64,000 nt of DNA, taken from the NCBI GenBank assembly GCA_024347235.1, contig AP025283.1:930001-994000 (forward strand), read 5' to 3'. The notes beneath the pieces are model-generated. The model was not told the DNA's origin and made no database searches. It saw only the letters and a program-made list of their open reading frames with translations. The position numbers and the translations under genes were made by a program. This document shows positions 38,489 to 49,429 of the stretch, one piece after another; within the stretch, counting starts at the first letter, position 1; each line of letters begins with the position of its first letter. This stretch comes from Aliamphritea spongicola (GTDB lineage: Bacteria; Pseudomonadota; Gammaproteobacteria; Pseudomonadales; Balneatricaceae).

Positions 38489-39872
38489 GTGGAAGAGCTG
38501 GAATCTGAGTCGAACGAATTAGCCGGGGTTAAAGTCCCGCCGCATTCCCAGGAAGCTGAGCAATCAGTGCTGGGCGGTATGATGCTGGATAATAACGCCT
38601 GGGATACGGTATCTGAAATTGTTCTGGAGTCTCAGTTTTACCGGCATAACCACCGGCTGATTTTCCGTACCATGGAAAAGCTGGTTGCAGCCATGCAGCC
38701 GATCGACGTGGTGACCCTGTCAGAAGAACTGGACCGCACGGCCAATCTTGAAGAAGCCGGTGGTCTGGATTATCTGATTGAGCTGGCCCGTAATACACCG
38801 AGTGCGTCTAACATTCGCGCCTATGCTGAAATCGTCCGTGACCGGGCGATGCTGCGTCAGATGATCGAAGTGGCGAATGAGATCGCCGACAGCGCCTTCT
38901 TCCCTGATGGCCGTGCCAGTGATGATGTCCTGAGTGAAGCCGAACAGAAGATCTTCCAGATCGCGGAAGAGCGGCCAAACGAAGGCGGCCCTGTCGGGGT
39001 GAATCCATTGCTGAAAAAGCGGTGGATAAAATCGATGAGCTGTTCAACTCCGAAGGCACAATGACCGGTGTTACCACTGGCTTTGAAGATCTGGACGGTG
39101 CCACAGGAGGCCTGCAGCCTTCGGATCTGATCATCGTGGCGGCGCGTCCTTCCATGGGTAAGACGACCTTTTCCATGAACCTGGTGGAAAACGCCCTGAT
39201 GGCGCAGGATAAGCCGGTACTGGTATTCAGTCTGGAGATGCCTGCGGATCAGCTGGTAACGCGTATGCTGTCTTCTCTGGGGCGGATTAACCAGACCAAG
39301 GTACGTTCCGGTAAGCTGGAAGAAGATGACTGGCCACGCCTGACGACCGCCGTGAACCTGCTGCGGGATAAACCGCTGTTCATTGATGACACGGCAGGTA
39401 TCAGCCCGACGGAATGCGTAACCGTGCCCGCCGGATTGTCCGGGAACACGGTGATATTGCCCTGATCATGATCGACTATCTGCAGCTGATGCAGCTTAAA
39501 GGTGGCAGTTCAGAAGGCCGTACCGCAGAGATTTCTGAAATTTCCCGTTCCCTTAAAGCACTGGCGAAAGAACTGGAATGCCCGGTAGTGGCCCTGTCGC
39601 AGCTTAACCGTGCGTTGGAGCAACGGCCGAATAAGCGCCCGGTAAACTCGGATCTGCGTGAATCCGGTGCGATCGAGCAGGATGCCGACGTAATCATGTT
39701 TATTTACCGGGATGAGGTTTATAACGAAGATTCACCGGATAAAGGTATTGCTGAAATCATCATTGGTAAGCAGCGTAACGGCCCGATCGGTACGACGCGG
39801 CTGGCGTTTATCGGTCAGTTTACCAAGTTTGAGAATCTGGCACCGATGGCCTATCAGGGATATGACGAATAG
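38489..39872 (+). CDS. dnaB: Replicative DNA helicase DnaB (two frameshifts)
   Basis: A hexameric helicase. The N-terminal domain reads [20 protein letters not shown] then [12 protein letters not shown]; the RecA-like domain has the Walker A motif [27 protein letters not shown] and MIDYLQLM (Walker B). Breaks near 39003 (before [13 protein letters not shown]) and 39413 (one A missing before [13 protein letters not shown]). Start codon is uncertain: GTG 38489 has an AGAGGG site; GTG 38468 is in frame. About 461 residues. DnaB is essential, so the breaks are probably artefacts. Confidence 0.95.
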
Positions 39873-39891
39873 TCTCTAAGCCTGTGCACTG

Positions 39892-39915
39892 AACCCCGCG
39901 TGATGCGGGGTTTTT
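39892..39915 (+). terminator. Terminator after dnaB
   Basis: AACCCCGC-GTGAT-GCGGGGTTTTT: a perfect GC-rich stem with a T-run, 20 bases after the stop codon. Confidence 0.92.
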
Positions 39916-40031
39916 GTGCCTGAAATGTGCCGTGCTAAAGAGGGATTGATTGTCGTTGCTGATCTGTGAATACTGTGGCCAACAGGTGTTTTACTCAACA
40001 AGTGCTTAACTCAGCAGGGAGTCGTCACGTA

Positions 40032-40322
40032 ATGGCCATTACAAGGATTAATCAGTTTCAGGCATCTGCCGGTAACGAAGAAAATATGCAGGCGTTTTTA
40101 CGTTCACTGGTGCCGTATATTTCCGGTTCCCCGGGCTGTATTTCCTGTGAAATATTGCGTAACGATGATAACCCTTCTGAATGTATTGTGTTGGAACGCT
40201 GGGAAAGCAAAGATGCTCACCGGGCTTCAGTGGCCAATTTTCCGCAGAAGGATATGCAGGCAGCCGGCATACTGTTCGCGGGTGCTCCAAAGGGCTGGTA
40301 TTACTCTTCAGTTGCTGAATAA
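40032..40322 (+). CDS. Antibiotic biosynthesis monooxygenase (ABM)-domain protein
   Basis: 96 residues from ATG 40032: MAITRINQFQASAGNEENMQ, SPGCISCEILRNDDNPSECI and VLERWESKDAHRAS match the dimeric ferredoxin-like ABM fold. The frame stays open upstream to 39966, but no better start is seen. Enzymatic role unknown; such proteins are often quinol monooxygenases or haem-binding stress proteins. Convergent to the AEC transporter, 4 bp away. Confidence 0.78.
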   Translation: MAITRINQFQASAGNEENMQAFLRSLVPYISGSPGCISCEILRNDDNPSECIVLERWESKDAHRASVANFPQKDMQAAGILFAGAPKGWYYSSVAE

Positions 40323-40326
40323 GCGA

Positions 40327-41279
40327 TCAGATAACCTGCCAGAGGCGGAGCAGATAAATGCCGCCACTGAGCGTCAGTACACATCCCAGCGTGGTGGTCA
40401 GAATGATATTGGCGGCCAGCTGGGCATCACCCTGCATGGCTTTGGCCATGACAAAGCTTGCCGCAGCCGTTGGGCACGCATACAGCACCATCAGAATACC
40501 CACATCCTGGCCTCTGAAACCGTAAAACCACGCCAGCAGGGTGCCGATAACCGGAATGATGACCAGCTTCAGGGCCGTTGCCCAGCCGGCGGTGACCGAG
40601 CTGTTACGCAGGCTCTTCAGATCCAGTGAACCACCGATGGCCAGCAGGGCCAGCGGCAGAGTCAGGCTGGCAAAGTAGTTGCCGATGGCGTCGCCAATCA
40701 CCGGTAAGTGCCAGCCGTTGTAAGAAAACGGCATGGCAAATACCACGGACAGAATCAGCGGATTAGTCAGGATGTCTCTGAGGATTTTGCGGGGGCTGAC
40801 GCGGGTATCCTGCTGCGGAATGCTCAGTACCAGTACTGATAAGACGTTATACAGCGGGATTACACATGCCAGCACAACAGATGCCTGAGCCAGACCCGGC
40901 TCGGCAAACATGTTGAAGCATACCGCCAGCCCGACGATACCAAAGTTGCCGCGAAACGCCCCTGTACGAACACTCCTCTGGCATTGTCTGCCAGCTGCAT
41001 CCGGCCGCTGAGCCACCACAGCAGAGCAACGGTCACCAGGGTGAAGCCGGTAAAGAGCAATAACAGTTCAGGGTTAAAAACCGCTTTAAAGTCGGTTTGC
41101 GAAATGCTCATGAACACCAGAGCCGGCAGGGTGATGGTAAATACCAGCCGGGAAGATGTGGTGACAAAGCCGTCATCAATCACCCGGTAGCGGCGCAACA
41201 GGTAACCGAGAAATACGATAAAGAATATCGGTACGACGATATCGCTGGTGAACAGCAGAGTCTCAAGATAAAGATTCAA
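40327..41279 (-). CDS. AEC-family (auxin efflux carrier-type) transporter, one frameshift
   Basis: An inner-membrane permease of about 317 residues with roughly ten hydrophobic segments: FTSDIVVPIFFIVFLGYLLR, LVFTITLPALVFMSIS, LVTVALLWWLSG, FASLTLPLALLAIGGSL and TLGCVLTLSGGIYLL. One base missing near 40960 joins GVFVQGRF to RGNFGIVGLAVCFN. GNFGI and the NPLILS segment are typical of the family. The apparent start is TTG 41279. Substrate unknown; relatives move malate or other organic acids. Confidence 0.85.
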
Positions 41280-41418
41280 CGGGCCGCAACCTTCTTGTCA
41301 GAGCCAAAGCCGATAACCGGCCGGAGGAGAGTTTCCCGGGGATCATAACAGTTGCAGGGGCATGCTGCGAGAAGGCCTGCAGGGCTAATGACTGCAGGCT
41401 GTTCCGGCGATTGTTCAG

Positions 41419-41912
41419 TTATGCATGCAGTTTCGGGTAATCGAAGATTTCGAGAGTGCCGCAGGATTCTGCCAGTTCCGTCCAGCAGGTAATGCTCAGG
41501 GAATATGAAGCAGGCCGCAGGTGGGAAACTTGCTGAATTTCTCGCCGGTGAGGTAAGTGCCCAGCAATTCCAGCGACGGGTTGTGGCCAACGACGACAAT
41601 ATGGCGGTGGTAGTCGCTCTGGCTTTGCAGCAGGTTCATCAGGGTTTCACTGCGGGCGTGGTACAGCTCAGCAATATTTTCGATTTCTTCAGGAGGGTAG
41701 CCAATGCCGCGGGCCAGTTGCACTGCCGTGTTGATTGCCCGGTTAGCACCGCTGCTGATAATCAGATCCGGGCGCAGGCCCATTGCTCCTGCACGGGCTG
41801 CCAGGCCGGGTAAATCGCGCAGTCCCCGTTTGTTCAGCGGACGGTCAAAGTCTGCCAGCTGGGGATCCTTCCAGCAGGATTTCGCGTGTCGAACCAGAGT
41901 TAATTGCTTCAT
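41419..41912 (-). CDS. SixA-like histidine phosphatase (one frameshift near the end)
   Basis: Starts MKQLTLVRHAKSCWKDPQLA at ATG 41912. LVRHAKS carries the catalytic His of the histidine-phosphatase fold, and HIVVVGHNPSLELL the second. One base missing near 41502 joins GLLHIP to SITCWTELAESCGTLEIFDY and the end YPKLHA at 41419. About 164 residues, as in SixA, which dephosphorylates phosphohistidine proteins. The substrate here is not known. Confidence 0.87.
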
Positions 41913-42005
41913 TTTTGCTGCTCTCAATCGCTCACGAAGTACTTTCCATACTAGTTAAGTCAGGCTGAAAAGCTATTAACTTGGCCTTTTTCGTAATTAA
42001 TTGAT

Positions 42006-42900
42006 TCAGGTTTGCTTTCTGATTGCCCCAGGCGTTGCCCCGGTGATGCTTTTAAATGCTTTGCGGAACGCCACTTCTGAATGGTAGCCACAGCGTTCAG
42101 CAATGTCGGTAATACTCAGTTCGGAAGTGCGCAGCAGCTCGCTTGCCTGCAGCATGCGCCATTCCGCCAGATAGCGCATGGGGGTCTTGGTGGTCAGGTC
42201 ACGGAACTGTTCGGCGAAACCGGAACGGCTCATGCCAATGGTGTGGGCAAGGTTTTCTACGGACCAGTCTCTGGCGGGTTCCCCATGAATCAGTCCCAGA
42301 GCTTTGCCGATTTTCGGATGAAACAGAGCGCTGAGCAGGCCCTTTTCCAGCCCGTTACCTATCTGGCTGCGCAGAATATGTACAAACAGGGTGTGGGTCA
42401 GGTAATTAACGGAAACCCGGGTGCCCGGTTCATTGGCTTCCAGCTCGCTGATCAGCAGTTCAAGTAACGTCCGGGTGCTGTGCAGTTTGTCTGGCTGGCT
42501 CAGTTCCAGAACGATCACTTCCGGCAGGCTGTCGAGTAAGGGCCAGGCGGCTTTGTTTTCAAATTCAAAAGCCACAGGTAAGCCCTGTCAGCGGGCCTTC
42601 ATCGGGAAAGTTGCCGATTTTTCCAGGGTTTCATCCACCAGATAGCGGCTCGGACAGTTTTGTTCGCTGGAGAGCATGTGTTTGCAGTCCCGGGAAAGAT
42701 CACCAGATCCCCTGATGCAGTTCCCGTGGGGTAGCATCGGGTAAATGTAACCAGCTGTTGCCGTTATTCACAAAGTGAAAGGGGACGTGTCGGCTGCCGG
42801 AGGTATCCACCGCCCAGCACCCCTGAAAGTCAGTGTGCAGATAGACCTCTGCCTTGAGTCTCAGCCAGTGAAGTATGTCGCTTAAGCCATCTTGATTCAT
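42006..42900 (-). CDS. AraC-family transcriptional regulator with N-terminal cupin (two frameshifts)
   Basis: The N-terminal ligand domain starts MNQDGLSDILHWLRLKAEVY at ATG 42900 and contains WAVDTSGSRHVPFHFV. Breaks near 42700 and 42585 join TPRELHQG to the middle section with LVIFPG and SEQNCPSRYLVDETLE, then to FEFENKAAWPLLDSLPEVIV. The C-terminal double HTH reads LAHTIGMSRSGFAEQFRDLT and DIAERCGYHSEVAFRKAFKS. About 297 residues. It belongs to the cupin_6-type AraC group. The divergent cupredoxin gene at 43054 is a possible target. Confidence 0.88.
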
Positions 42901-43053
42901 GGAGTATTTGCCATAGTTTTGGACGAATTGCTAATTATATTGGATTTTCTGGCATACATCGTCTTACTAAAGCTGGCTAAAGTAAAGCCATTCCTGCACG
43001 GGGTGCCGGTGAACAATATAACAACCTTTTAAGAAATTTAAGGAAGACAAACA

Positions 43054-43440
43054 ATGAGTATTTTCAAACGTATTACTTCAGCCATGGTGTTACTGGTAGC
43101 GCTGGTCGCTGCACCTTTTGCCGCGGCAGCTACGCCTGAAGTCCGTGAAGACGGTGTAACTGTTATCCACCTGGATCAGTATGGCGGTTATTTCTCAGCC
43201 CATGAAACGGTAGCTGGCCTGAAAACCGGTACTTATGAGTTCGTGGTAACCAATAAGGCCGACAAGCTGGTGGGTTTCCAGATTCAGAACAACAAGACCC
43301 ATGAAGGTCTGGATATGTTCCCGCTGGAGCCGGGTGAGCAGCGTATCTCCCGCGTAACAGTGACTGAAGACGGTATCCGTTTCCGTTGCCCGATCAACCC
43401 AACGCCTTGGTATGAGCTGGACAACATTAAGAAACAGTAA
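43054..43440 (+). CDS. Exported cupredoxin-like protein
   Basis: 128 residues, intact, with a signal peptide (MSIFKRITSAMVLLVALVAA, cleavage near AAA-TP). The mature part is beta-rich (GTYEFVVTNKADKLVGFQIQ, GLDMFPLEPGEQRISRVTVT, GIRFRCPINPTPWYEL) and recalls plastocyanin-like folds. RCPINPTPW offers one Cys, but a full type-1 copper set (His, Cys, His, Met) is not clear, so copper binding is uncertain. Glutaredoxin follows 88 bp later. Confidence 0.65.
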   Translation: MSIFKRITSAMVLLVALVAAPFAAAATPEVREDGVTVIHLDQYGGYFSAHETVAGLKTGTYEFVVTNKADKLVGFQIQNNKTHEGLDMFPLEPGEQRISRVTVTEDGIRFRCPINPTPWYELDNIKKQ

Positions 43441-43528
43441 TTTGTTGCCACTCTGGCTTGATGATCGCAGCGCTGTTTAAGACGGCGCTGCGTTTCGGTG
43501 TTTTACAGGTGTCTGAAGGAGAATTCTG

Positions 43529-43771
43529 ATGGCTATTATCGAAGTGTATAGCAAAGATTACTGCCCATACTGCAAAGCGGCCAAGAGTCTGCTGGAGCAG
43601 TTAGGCTGGCGTTACAAAGAATATGAAGTGACCCAGAACTGGAAAAAGCATCAGGAAATGATTCGCCGTTCCGGTCGGAAAACAGTGCCGCAGGTGTTTA
43701 TCGATGACCGGCATATTGGCGGTTACGATGATTTCTCAGCCTATGTGCGCCGTCTGGCCAAGGCTGGCTGA
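43529..43771 (+). CDS. grxC: Glutaredoxin (GrxC-type)
   Basis: 80 residues, intact, from ATG 43529 behind GAAGGAGA. The dithiol active site is YCPYC, in YSKDYCPYCKAAKSLL. KTVPQVFIDDRHIGGYDD has the cis-Pro and glutathione-binding GG. A small cytoplasmic thiol reductant. Confidence 0.93.
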   Translation: MAIIEVYSKDYCPYCKAAKSLLEQLGWRYKEYEVTQNWKKHQEMIRRSGRKTVPQVFIDDRHIGGYDDFSAYVRRLAKAG

Positions 43772-43915
43772 TTAAGAGTTCAGCTGATTAAAAGTCCAGC
43801 TGATTTTTAAGCCGGTGTATGCCGGCTAAGCTTTTGTGGATTAAGTGTCTTCCTGAGTAAAAGCAGTTACTGGCTGAAGCCGTAAGTTCCCCTCGCTTCA
43901 GTCCGGTATTTTCAG

Positions 43916-43942
43916 ATGCCGCAGTTTACCTGCGGCATTTTT
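43916..43942. terminator. Intrinsic terminator between grxC and the convergent transporter
   Basis: ATGCCGCAG-TTTAC-CTGCGGCAT followed by TTTT: a perfect 9-bp stem. It serves grxC from the left. Confidence 0.85.
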
Positions 43943-43978
43943 TATCTGCAGAATATCGTTCGCTGATGAGCGATCCGT

Positions 43979-44777
43979 TTAGATGAGCTGTCCGTTTAAT
44001 GGCCAGATCTGGTAGTGATCTGCAAAGAAATAGGCCGTTATCGACAGGCTGGTGATAATGATTAGCTGCCGGATACGTTGCTGAGGAATCCGTCGGGATA
44101 CTTTTGCCGCAAAGTAACCGCCCAGCAGAGAGCCGGTTAGCAGAACTCCGCCTTCATACCAGGCAATGGCACCATCAGCGATGAAGATCGCAATAGCGAT
44201 CAGGGATACACAGGACGATACCAGCAATTTAATGCCGTTCATGGCGTTTATATCAGTATGGCCGGTCAGTACCAGATAACTCAGGGCGATGATGCCCAGC
44301 CCCGCATTGAAAAACCACCGTAAATACACACGGCCAGCAGCACAACCCCGGAACTGACCGTCGCAAGCCAGTGGCGGGTATTGTCGGCGGAGGAATAGCG
44401 TCTGATCAGTTGGTTTAGCCGGTTACCACATATAAACAGGGTGCTGGCGAACAATAACAGCCAGGGAATGGCGGCTGAGAAGCTTTCCTGAGGTGTTTGC
44501 AGCAGCAGCCAGGCGCCGGTTATACCGCCAGCCAGGCTGATGGCAACATACAGCGGTAACTGTTTTTGTGGGCTTTTAAGTCATGCCGGAACGCCCAGGT
44601 GCCACTCAGGTAGCCTGAACAGGCGGCAAAAGTGTTGGTGGCGTTGGCACTGATTGGCGGAACGCCGGCAAACAGCAGGGCCGGAAAGGAAATAAAACTG
44701 CCACCTCCGGCAACCGCATTGAGCATGCCGCTGATGATGCCGGCAGCGAACAATAGCAGCAGTTCAGCCTCAGTCAT
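43979..44777 (-). CDS. TauE/SafE-family (sulfite exporter-type) membrane protein, frameshifted
   Basis: Starts MTEAELLLLFAAGIISGMLN at ATG 44777, followed by AVAGGGSFISFPALLFAGVP and SANATNTFAACSGYLSGTWA, the repeated signature of the TauE/SafE family. At least two breaks (about 44575 and 44325) separate N- and C-terminal parts; the end includes GGVLLTGSLLGGYFAAKVSR. About 265 residues with several membrane helices. Substrate is inferred by family as a small organosulfur anion or similar. Confidence 0.85.
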
Positions 44778-44780
44778 TGA

Positions 44781-46360
44781 TCAGAAAGGCAGCTTTTTCA
44801 GCAGGTGCTGGGCCTGCTTATCCAGCAGCTTCTGATAGCTTTCATTGACTGCTTTGAGCAATACCTTGTCTTCCTCGGAACGTTCAATATCGGCACCTGC
44901 AAGCAGGCTGATCTTCAGATCCGGCGCTTCACTCAGGGCGGTATGGCTGATCAGTTCATTGCTGTCAGTTGAGCGGGTCAGGTAGCGAGCTTCTTCCTGC
45001 AGGCGGGGCAGCTTTTATAGTGTCCGCGGACGATTGCCATGTGCAGGTTCAAAATAGGTTGCATCCGGCGAATCCGCTGCTGATTAAAGGCTTTGTACAG
45101 GCGGTTAAACAGCTGGCTGGCACAGATTGCATTGATGCCGTGAGCGTCTTCCGGATTCGGGCGCAGGAAGACCAACTGCAGATCGCCGTTACTCAGGCGG
45201 GTAATTTCGCCCTGATAAATAGCGATGACCATTTCAAGCATCCGGGTGTAGTAGTCCTGAGTCTGCTCCAGTTCGGCCGCTGAGAGGTTTTCCGCATGGC
45301 CGGATGTCAGATCCAGATACAGCAGGTAGCCGGCTTCCTCGGCGTTGACGATCATTTCCAGTTCCTGCTCGAAAGCATACAGATCAAGCTGAACTTCGCC
45401 GGTTTCCTGATCGAACAGCGGGTTTTTAAGAGTACTTGGCCGGCTGTTTTCGGCATTTTCCTGTTGCGATGGATGCACGGTGGGTATGTTCGCTTCCTGA
45501 GGAATTTCCAGTTCTTCAATAATCGGGGCCGGCGGATTGTTGGCCGGTTGTGCTTCAGGCAGTGGCTCTGAAGGGGCAAAGCTCGGAATGTTTGGAGTGT
45601 CAGTATCCGGTTTCAGTAAATCTACCAGAGCATCCTGAGTGGCCGGAGATGCCTGCTGCTCCGGTTCGCTGCGGGGCTGTTCAAACAGGTCGGCAACAGC
45701 CGGAGCACCGGTTGCCGGCGGCGCAGTGTTTTGTCTGGCTGAATGACTGGCCAGCTGAGCCTGGAAGGCTTCCTGCTGATCATCATCTTCTTCTGCTGTA
45801 AGTGGCCGACTACCCGAGCCTGCCGGCAGTCTGGCCGCCAGTTGCCAGGTCAGTAATATACAGATGATTGCAATGATCAGCGCAAGGATCAGGGCCTGTA
45901 ACAGCAGGCCTCTGAACTGCAGGTATTGTTCAGTGGGGTTCAGTACCAGTGTCAGGTTAGCCAGGCTTTCACCCTGCTGGGTAATGGTGATGTTCCGTGT
46001 CAGGGTTCCGAGCCTGTGGGCGTTACCGGCCCGGGCCAGCAGTTTGTCTGCCGGGGTGCTGACACTGATGGCATCAATATAATCCTGCCGTACCAGTTGG
46101 TTGAGCTGGTAATTAAGGCTTACCGGGTCGTTGGCGAGGATGGCGGGCTTGATCAGTGCGCCGGTCTGTTCTGCCAGCAACTGGCCGCGCTGGTGGGTTT
46201 GCTGTTCGGCAACCCTTTCAGCGACCAGGTTTAAATAGAAGCCTGCCAGCAGAATGCCCAGAAACAGGCAGGCCGCAACAATGATCGTTAATTGCAGTTG
46301 CGGGCGTTGCCGGGACGTTTTCAGCATAAGTTGTGTGGCTTTGTTTGATAGAGGCTTCAT
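44781..46360 (-). CDS. Two-helix membrane protein with degenerate cyclase-like C-terminal domain
   Basis: Starts MKPLSNKATQLMLKTSRQRP at ATG 46360. A first helix (LTIIVAACLFLGILLAGFYL) is followed by a periplasmic sensor-like segment to about residue 150, then a second helix (LLLQALILALIIAIICILLT). A long Pro/Glu/Gln-rich linker follows (about residues 185-320). The C-terminal domain (YLLYLDLTSGHAENLSAAEL, YQGEITRLSNGDLQLVFLRP) resembles the fold of class III nucleotide cyclases but lacks clear metal-binding Asp residues. One break near 45010 leads to the true end SYQKLLDKQAQHLLKKLPF at 44781. About 525 residues. Function unknown; a sensor or scaffold rather than an active cyclase is my reading. 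Confidence 0.6.
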
Positions 46361-46582
46361 ATGTATCTGTTTAATTAACACTTACGCAATCATTCTGCTC
46401 CGGTTTTGGCAGTAATCAGGCTGCCATTATCCAGCCGGGAGATAATAGCAGTTCGCCGGGGCGGATGTCTGTCCCTGTGGCCGCTTTTATTGCCGGATTG
46501 TGATTCCTGATTTGTCGGACGGATCAGGCCTTTTTCCTGCCAGAGCGCCGGGGTATAATGCCCCATCTCCAAGGGGTACACC

Positions 46583-47835
46583 ATGAATGTAACTGAATAT
46601 ATGGCCCAGCTGGGTCAGCAGGCGCGGGTTGCTTCCCGTGCAATTGCAAAAGCCGATACCGGCCTTAAAAACCGTGCTTTACTGGCAATGGCTGAAGCCA
46701 TTGATTCGTCCCGTGATGCGCTGGTTGAGGCCAATGCCAAAGATCTGGCACAGGGCGAGGCCAATGGCTTGACGCCGCAATGCTGGATCGTCTGCAGCTT
46801 AAGTCCAGTCAGATCGACACCATGATCGAAGGTTTACGGCAGGTTGCTGCTTTACCCGATCCCACCGGTGCGATTACTGATATGAACTATCTGCCCAGCG
46901 GTATTCAGGTGGGTAAAATGCGGGTACCGCTTGGTGTCATCGGTATTATTTATGAATCACGTCCGAACGTGACCGTTGAGGCTGCCAGCCTGTGTCTGAA
47001 ATCCGGTAATGCCACAATCCTGCGGGGTGGTTCAGAAGCGATCCACAGTAATGCTGCGGTTGCCGAATGCATTAAAGCGGGCCTGAAAGAAGTTGGCCTG
47101 CCTGAGCATGCGGTACAGGTGGTGGAAACTACTGACCGTGCTGCGGTTGGTGAGCTGATTACCATGCCTGAATACGTGGATGTTATTGTACCGCGGGGCG
47201 GCAAGGGCCTGATCGAACGGGTTAGCCGTGATGCCAAGGTAACTGTGATTAAGCATCTGGATGGTATTTGCCATGTGTATATCGATGACGAAGCGGATCA
47301 CGCCAAGGCAGTAAACGTCGCGCTGAATGCGAAAACCCACCGTTACGGTACCTGCAACACGATGGAGACCTTGCTGGTGCATGAGTCCCGTACGGAAGTT
47401 TTGCAGGAACTGGCAGAGCGTTACCGCGCTGCAGGCGTTGAGTTACGTGGCTGTGAACGGACACTTGAAGTGCTGCCGTTTGCTACCGCTGCGACGGAAG
47501 AAGACTGGGCAACGGAGTATCTGGCGCCGGTACTGGCAATCAAGCTGGTTGCGGATATGGATGAGGCAATTACCCATATCAACCGTTACGGTTCGCATCA
47601 TACGGATGCCATCATTACTGAGAACTACACCAAGTCCCGCAGCTTCCTGCGTGAGGTGGATTCAAGCTCGGTGATGGTCAATGCTTCCACCCGTTTTGCT
47701 GACGGTTTTGAATATGGCCTGGGGGCTGAGATTGGTATTTCTACCGATAAAATCCATGCCCGTGGTCCGGTCGGGCTGGATGGCCTGACGTCTCAGAAGT
47801 ATGTCGTGCTGGGCGACGGCCACATCCGTCAGTGA
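46583..47835 (+). CDS. proA: Glutamate-5-semialdehyde dehydrogenase (gamma-glutamyl phosphate reductase)
   Basis: Reduces gamma-glutamyl phosphate with NADPH in proline synthesis. Starts [20 protein letters not shown] at ATG 46583. One base missing near 46778 joins EANGLT to [34 protein letters not shown] and [15 protein letters not shown] (catalytic Cys) are diagnostic. About 417 residues. The stop overlaps the nadD GTG start. A conserved neighbour pair in pseudomonads and Oceanospirillales. Confidence 0.96.
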
Positions 47836-48497
47836 GCAACACTGTTAAGCCTTCTGTCTGTGTGTTTATGGGTGGGACTTTTGATCCCATCCATAATGGT
47901 CACCTGCGTACGGCACTGGAAATTCGCGACTGGCTGAATGCAGAACAGGTCGCTCTGATGCCGTCGAAGGTGCCGGTGCACCGTCAGCAGCCAGGGGCTG
48001 AATCTGAACAGCGGCTGGCGATGGTTGAGCAGGCCGTAGCCGCGGAGCCTGGCTTATATGCCGATGCCCGGGAAGTATTATCAGAAAAACCTTCATACAC
48101 TGTACTGACTCTTGAATCTCTGCGCGCAGAGCTGGGGACTGATGTACCTGTATGTATGATACTGGGAATGGATGCTTATCTGTCGCTGCCGGGCTGGGAT
48201 CGCTGGCAGGAACTGATCCGCCTGGCCCATATTGTAGTGGTAAAGCGGCCGGGCTGGGTGTATCAGCCGGGCGAGCAGATGCAGGCGTTTACCCGGGCCC
48301 ATGAAGTGACCGATAAACAGCGCATATTAACGGCACCGGCGGGGCATGTGATTTTTCATGAGCTGACGCCGCTGGCCATTTCTGCCACACAGATACGCAC
48401 ACTGGTGAGCCAGGGGCATTCTCCCCGTTATCTGCTCCCGGACAGCGTTTGGCAGTATATCCAACAACAGCAGCTGTATGGCTGTAAATCAAAGTAA
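47832..48497 (+). CDS. nadD: Nicotinate-nucleotide adenylyltransferase
   Basis: 221 residues, intact, from GTG 47832, which overlaps the proA stop. [17 protein letters not shown] carries the nucleotidyltransferase [10 protein letters not shown] motif, and [13 protein letters not shown] the ISxTxIR motif. It adenylates nicotinate mononucleotide in NAD synthesis. Translationally coupled to proA; rsfS follows 15 bp later. Confidence 0.96.
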   Translation: MSNTVKPSVCVFMGGTFDPIHNGHLRTALEIRDWLNAEQVALMPSKVPVHRQQPGAESEQRLAMVEQAVAAEPGLYADAREVLSEKPSYTVLTLESLRAELGTDVPVCMILGMDAYLSLPGWDRWQELIRLAHIVVVKRPGWVYQPGEQMQAFTRAHEVTDKQRILTAPAGHVIFHELTPLAISATQIRTLVSQGHSPRYLLPDSVWQYIQQQQLYGCKSK

Positions 48498-48512
48498 GGT
48501 AAAGATTAACCA

Positions 48513-48854
48513 ATGGAATTAGATCAGATGATCAATGTTATACATGATGCCCTTGAAGATATGAAAGCCAAGGACATCGTTGAGCTGGACGTCAGTGAGA
48601 AGTCGACGGTAACCGACCGTATGATCATCGCCAGCGGTACCTCTAAGCGCCACGTACAGTCAATCGGCCAGCATGTTCTGGAACAGGTAAAAGCCAGTGG
48701 CATTCTGCCTATGGGTATTGAAGGACAGGATACCGGTGAGTGGGTGCTGGTGGATCTGGGTGATGCGATTGTGCACGTGATGATGCCGGATGCGAGAAGT
48801 TTTTACGATCTTGAGAAACTCTGGGGCTTCGACGAAGTCGATACTAAGAACTGA
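48513..48854 (+). CDS. rsfS: Ribosome silencing factor RsfS
   Basis: 113 residues, intact. MELDQMINVIHDALEDMKAK, TDRMIIASGTSKRHVQSIGQ and GEWVLVDLGDAIVHVMMPDA are family landmarks. It binds ribosomal protein L14 and blocks subunit joining when nutrients are low. Part of the nadD-rsfS-rlmH order. Confidence 0.96.
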   Translation: MELDQMINVIHDALEDMKAKDIVELDVSEKSTVTDRMIIASGTSKRHVQSIGQHVLEQVKASGILPMGIEGQDTGEWVLVDLGDAIVHVMMPDARSFYDLEKLWGFDEVDTKN

Positions 48855-48899
48855 TTTGTTTTCAGTGACCTTAACCCGCACGGAGTACAGACCGCTGAT

Positions 48900-49366
48900 A
48901 TGAAAATTCGCCTGATTGCGGTTGGCACCAAGATGCCGAAATGGGTGACCGAAGGTTGCCAGGAATATCTGAAACGTTTGCCGGCTGAGTTTTCGATGGA
49001 GATCATTGAAATTCAGTCAGGCCACCGGGGTAAGGGGCAGATATTGCCCGTGCCAAGCGCCAGGAAGGTGAAGCCATGCTGGCGGCAATCGGCAAAGGTG
49101 ACCGGGTGGTTGCCCTTGAAGTTGGTGGCAAAAACTGGAGCACAGAACAGCTGGCTGAACAGGCTGAAAACTGGCAGATGTCAGGCCAGAACGTTAGCCT
49201 GCTGGTGGGCGGCCCGGACGGGCTGGCACCGGAATGTCTGGCACAGGCTGATCAGAAGTGGTCATTGTCAGGGCTGACATTACCGCACCCGCTGGTGCGT
49301 ATTTTGCTGGCGGAACAGATTTACCGGGCCTGGAGCATTATCCAGGGGCATCCATATCACAAATAG
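48900..49366 (+). CDS. rlmH: 23S rRNA pseudouridine-1915 N3-methyltransferase RlmH
   Basis: Starts [20 protein letters not shown] at ATG 48900. One break near 49037 leads to [40 protein letters not shown] has the SPOUT-fold SAM-binding GGPDG. The end [13 protein letters not shown] is invariant in the family. About 155 residues. Confidence 0.96.
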
Positions 49367-49429
49367 TGACTGAACCGCCGGCCACCGGATGGCCGGGCGT
49401 TTTAACGCTAACGACATTACTGTATACAC

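Noticed and set aside
45296..46234. Long plus-strand frames opposite the membrane protein gene
   Set aside because: They are antisense shadows of a conserved minus-strand gene with no ribosome sites or recognisable products.
47032..47382. Antisense frames over proA, trpD and the ribosomal genes
   Set aside because: These follow from the codon bias of the sense genes and have no independent support.
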